Below, piece by piece: positions 6,916 through 7,466 of a stretch of 7,466 nt of DNA. The DNA is from Chlorobiota bacterium (GTDB taxonomy: Bacteria > Bacteroidota > Bacteroidia > Flavobacteriales > Flavobacteriaceae). The notes under the pieces are model-generated. The model had not been told where the DNA came from and did not search any database. It worked only from the letters and a program-made list of their open reading frames with translations. Where the stretch lies: NCBI GenBank assembly GCA_013153655.1, contig JAADEB010000031.1, positions 1 through 7,466 on the forward strand. The letters are read 5' to 3'. The position numbers were made by a program, and so were the translations under genes. Each line of letters begins with the position of its first letter. Position 1 is the stretch's first letter.

Positions 6916-7466
6916 TCAGTAAATTTTACCGCTTACCTTCCCGTCATAAAAATTCTCCAAACGCACCGGTAGGATTTTTCCTTCCAAGCCGGGACGGTAG
7001 GGCACTCCCGTGCGGATGTAGTTGTCCGTCCAACCCCAAAGGAGGCCGTCGCTTTCCTTGCGCTCGAACAGGACCGGACGCACGGTTCCCAGTTGGCTTT
7101 GGACAAACAGGGCCGTTTTACGGGCCGAAAGTTCGCGTAGCAAGCGGCTGCGTTCGCGTTTTACCTTGCCGGATACTTTGTCCTTCATGGCCGAGGCCTC
7201 GGTGCCGGGACGGTCGGAATAAGGAAACACGTGCAGGTAGGTAACCGGACTTTCTTTCAGGAAGCGGTAGGTTTCCGCAAACATTTCGTCCGTTTCGCCG
7301 GGAAATCCCACGATCACGTCGGCACCTATGGCCGCATCCGGGCGAAGTTCCTTGATTTTCCGGACTTTTTCCAGATGCAATTCCCTTCGGTAGCGGCGGC
7401 GCATGCGTTTGAGGATTTCGTTGCAGCCGCTTTGGAGCGGGATGTGGAAATGTGGCAGGAAGGCGC
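6916..7466 (-). CDS. mtaB: tRNA N6-threonylcarbamoyladenosine C2-methylthiotransferase MtaB, C-terminal part
   Basis: MtaB is a radical-SAM enzyme that adds a methylthio group to t6A at position 37 of tRNAs that read ANN codons. The window holds the last 182 residues; the N-terminal domain and the radical-SAM CxxxCxxC cluster lie beyond the right edge. The visible part begins inside the radical-SAM barrel with LPHFHIPLQSGCNEILKRM, continues with GADVIVGFPGETDE (about 48-60) and LHVFPYSDRPGTEA (about 77-90), then a charged helical linker. It ends in a TRAM-like domain with GWTDNYIRTGVPY (about 144-156) and PVRLENFYDGKVSGKIY. These motifs fit MtaB better than MiaB or RimO. The gene converges on gcvP with 79 bases between stop codons; no clear hairpin terminator is seen in that gap. 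An ATG at 7402-7404 is internal, because the upstream codons are conserved family sequence. Confidence 0.85.
   Translation of the reverse strand, partial: AFLPHFHIPLQSGCNEILKRMRRRYRRELHLEKVRKIKELRPDAAIGADVIVGFPGETDEMFAETYRFLKESPVTYLHVFPYSDRPGTEASAMKDKVSGKVKRERSRLLRELSARKTALFVQSQLGTVRPVLFERKESDGLLWGWTDNYIRTGVPYRPGLEGKILPVRLENFYDGKVSGKIY

Overview
The window looks like chromosomal DNA from a member of the Bacteroidota. The evidence is protein character and layout: an SppA and a LolD of Bacteroidota type, a single-chain glycine dehydrogenase, an MtaB of the kind found in that phylum, an IS30 transposase, weak Shine-Dalgarno signals, and at least two exact matches to the TAnnTTTG promoter box of this phylum. 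The genus cannot be fixed from the sequence. The left edge (the insertion sequence) is clearly richer in A+T than the genes to its right.

Layout, left to right. Bases 1 to about 787 are the right part of an IS30-family insertion sequence: the transposase lacks its N-terminus because the window begins inside it, and the right terminal inverted repeat overlaps its stop codon. Three bases further on, on the minus strand, ends a small one-pass membrane protein with four cysteines, probably NqrM-like (DUF539). Next, also on the minus strand, is a two-gene operon transcribed sppA to lolD: a signal peptide peptidase and the ATPase of the lipoprotein-releasing LolCDE complex, overlapping by 37 bases. 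A 322-base AT-rich divergent intergenic region separates sppA from gcvP. The plus-strand gcvP is a complete 949-residue P-protein of the glycine cleavage system. After a 79-base gap it meets the end of a convergent minus-strand gene, the C-terminal part of the tRNA methylthiotransferase MtaB, which is cut by the right edge.

Functionally this is mostly housekeeping. sppA and lolD both serve the cell envelope (clearing membrane-bound signal peptides and releasing lipoproteins for outer-membrane sorting) and are probably co-transcribed. gcvP feeds one-carbon units into folate metabolism, and mtaB modifies tRNA. The NqrM-like protein would help assemble the sodium-pumping NADH:quinone reductase, but no nqr gene is visible here. 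The only accessory DNA is the IS30 element. I found no CRISPR array, tRNA, rRNA, riboswitch or unknown multi-gene system. The points worth a second look are the exact position of the IS end against the NqrM-like stop codon, that small cysteine protein itself, and the sppA/lolD overlap.
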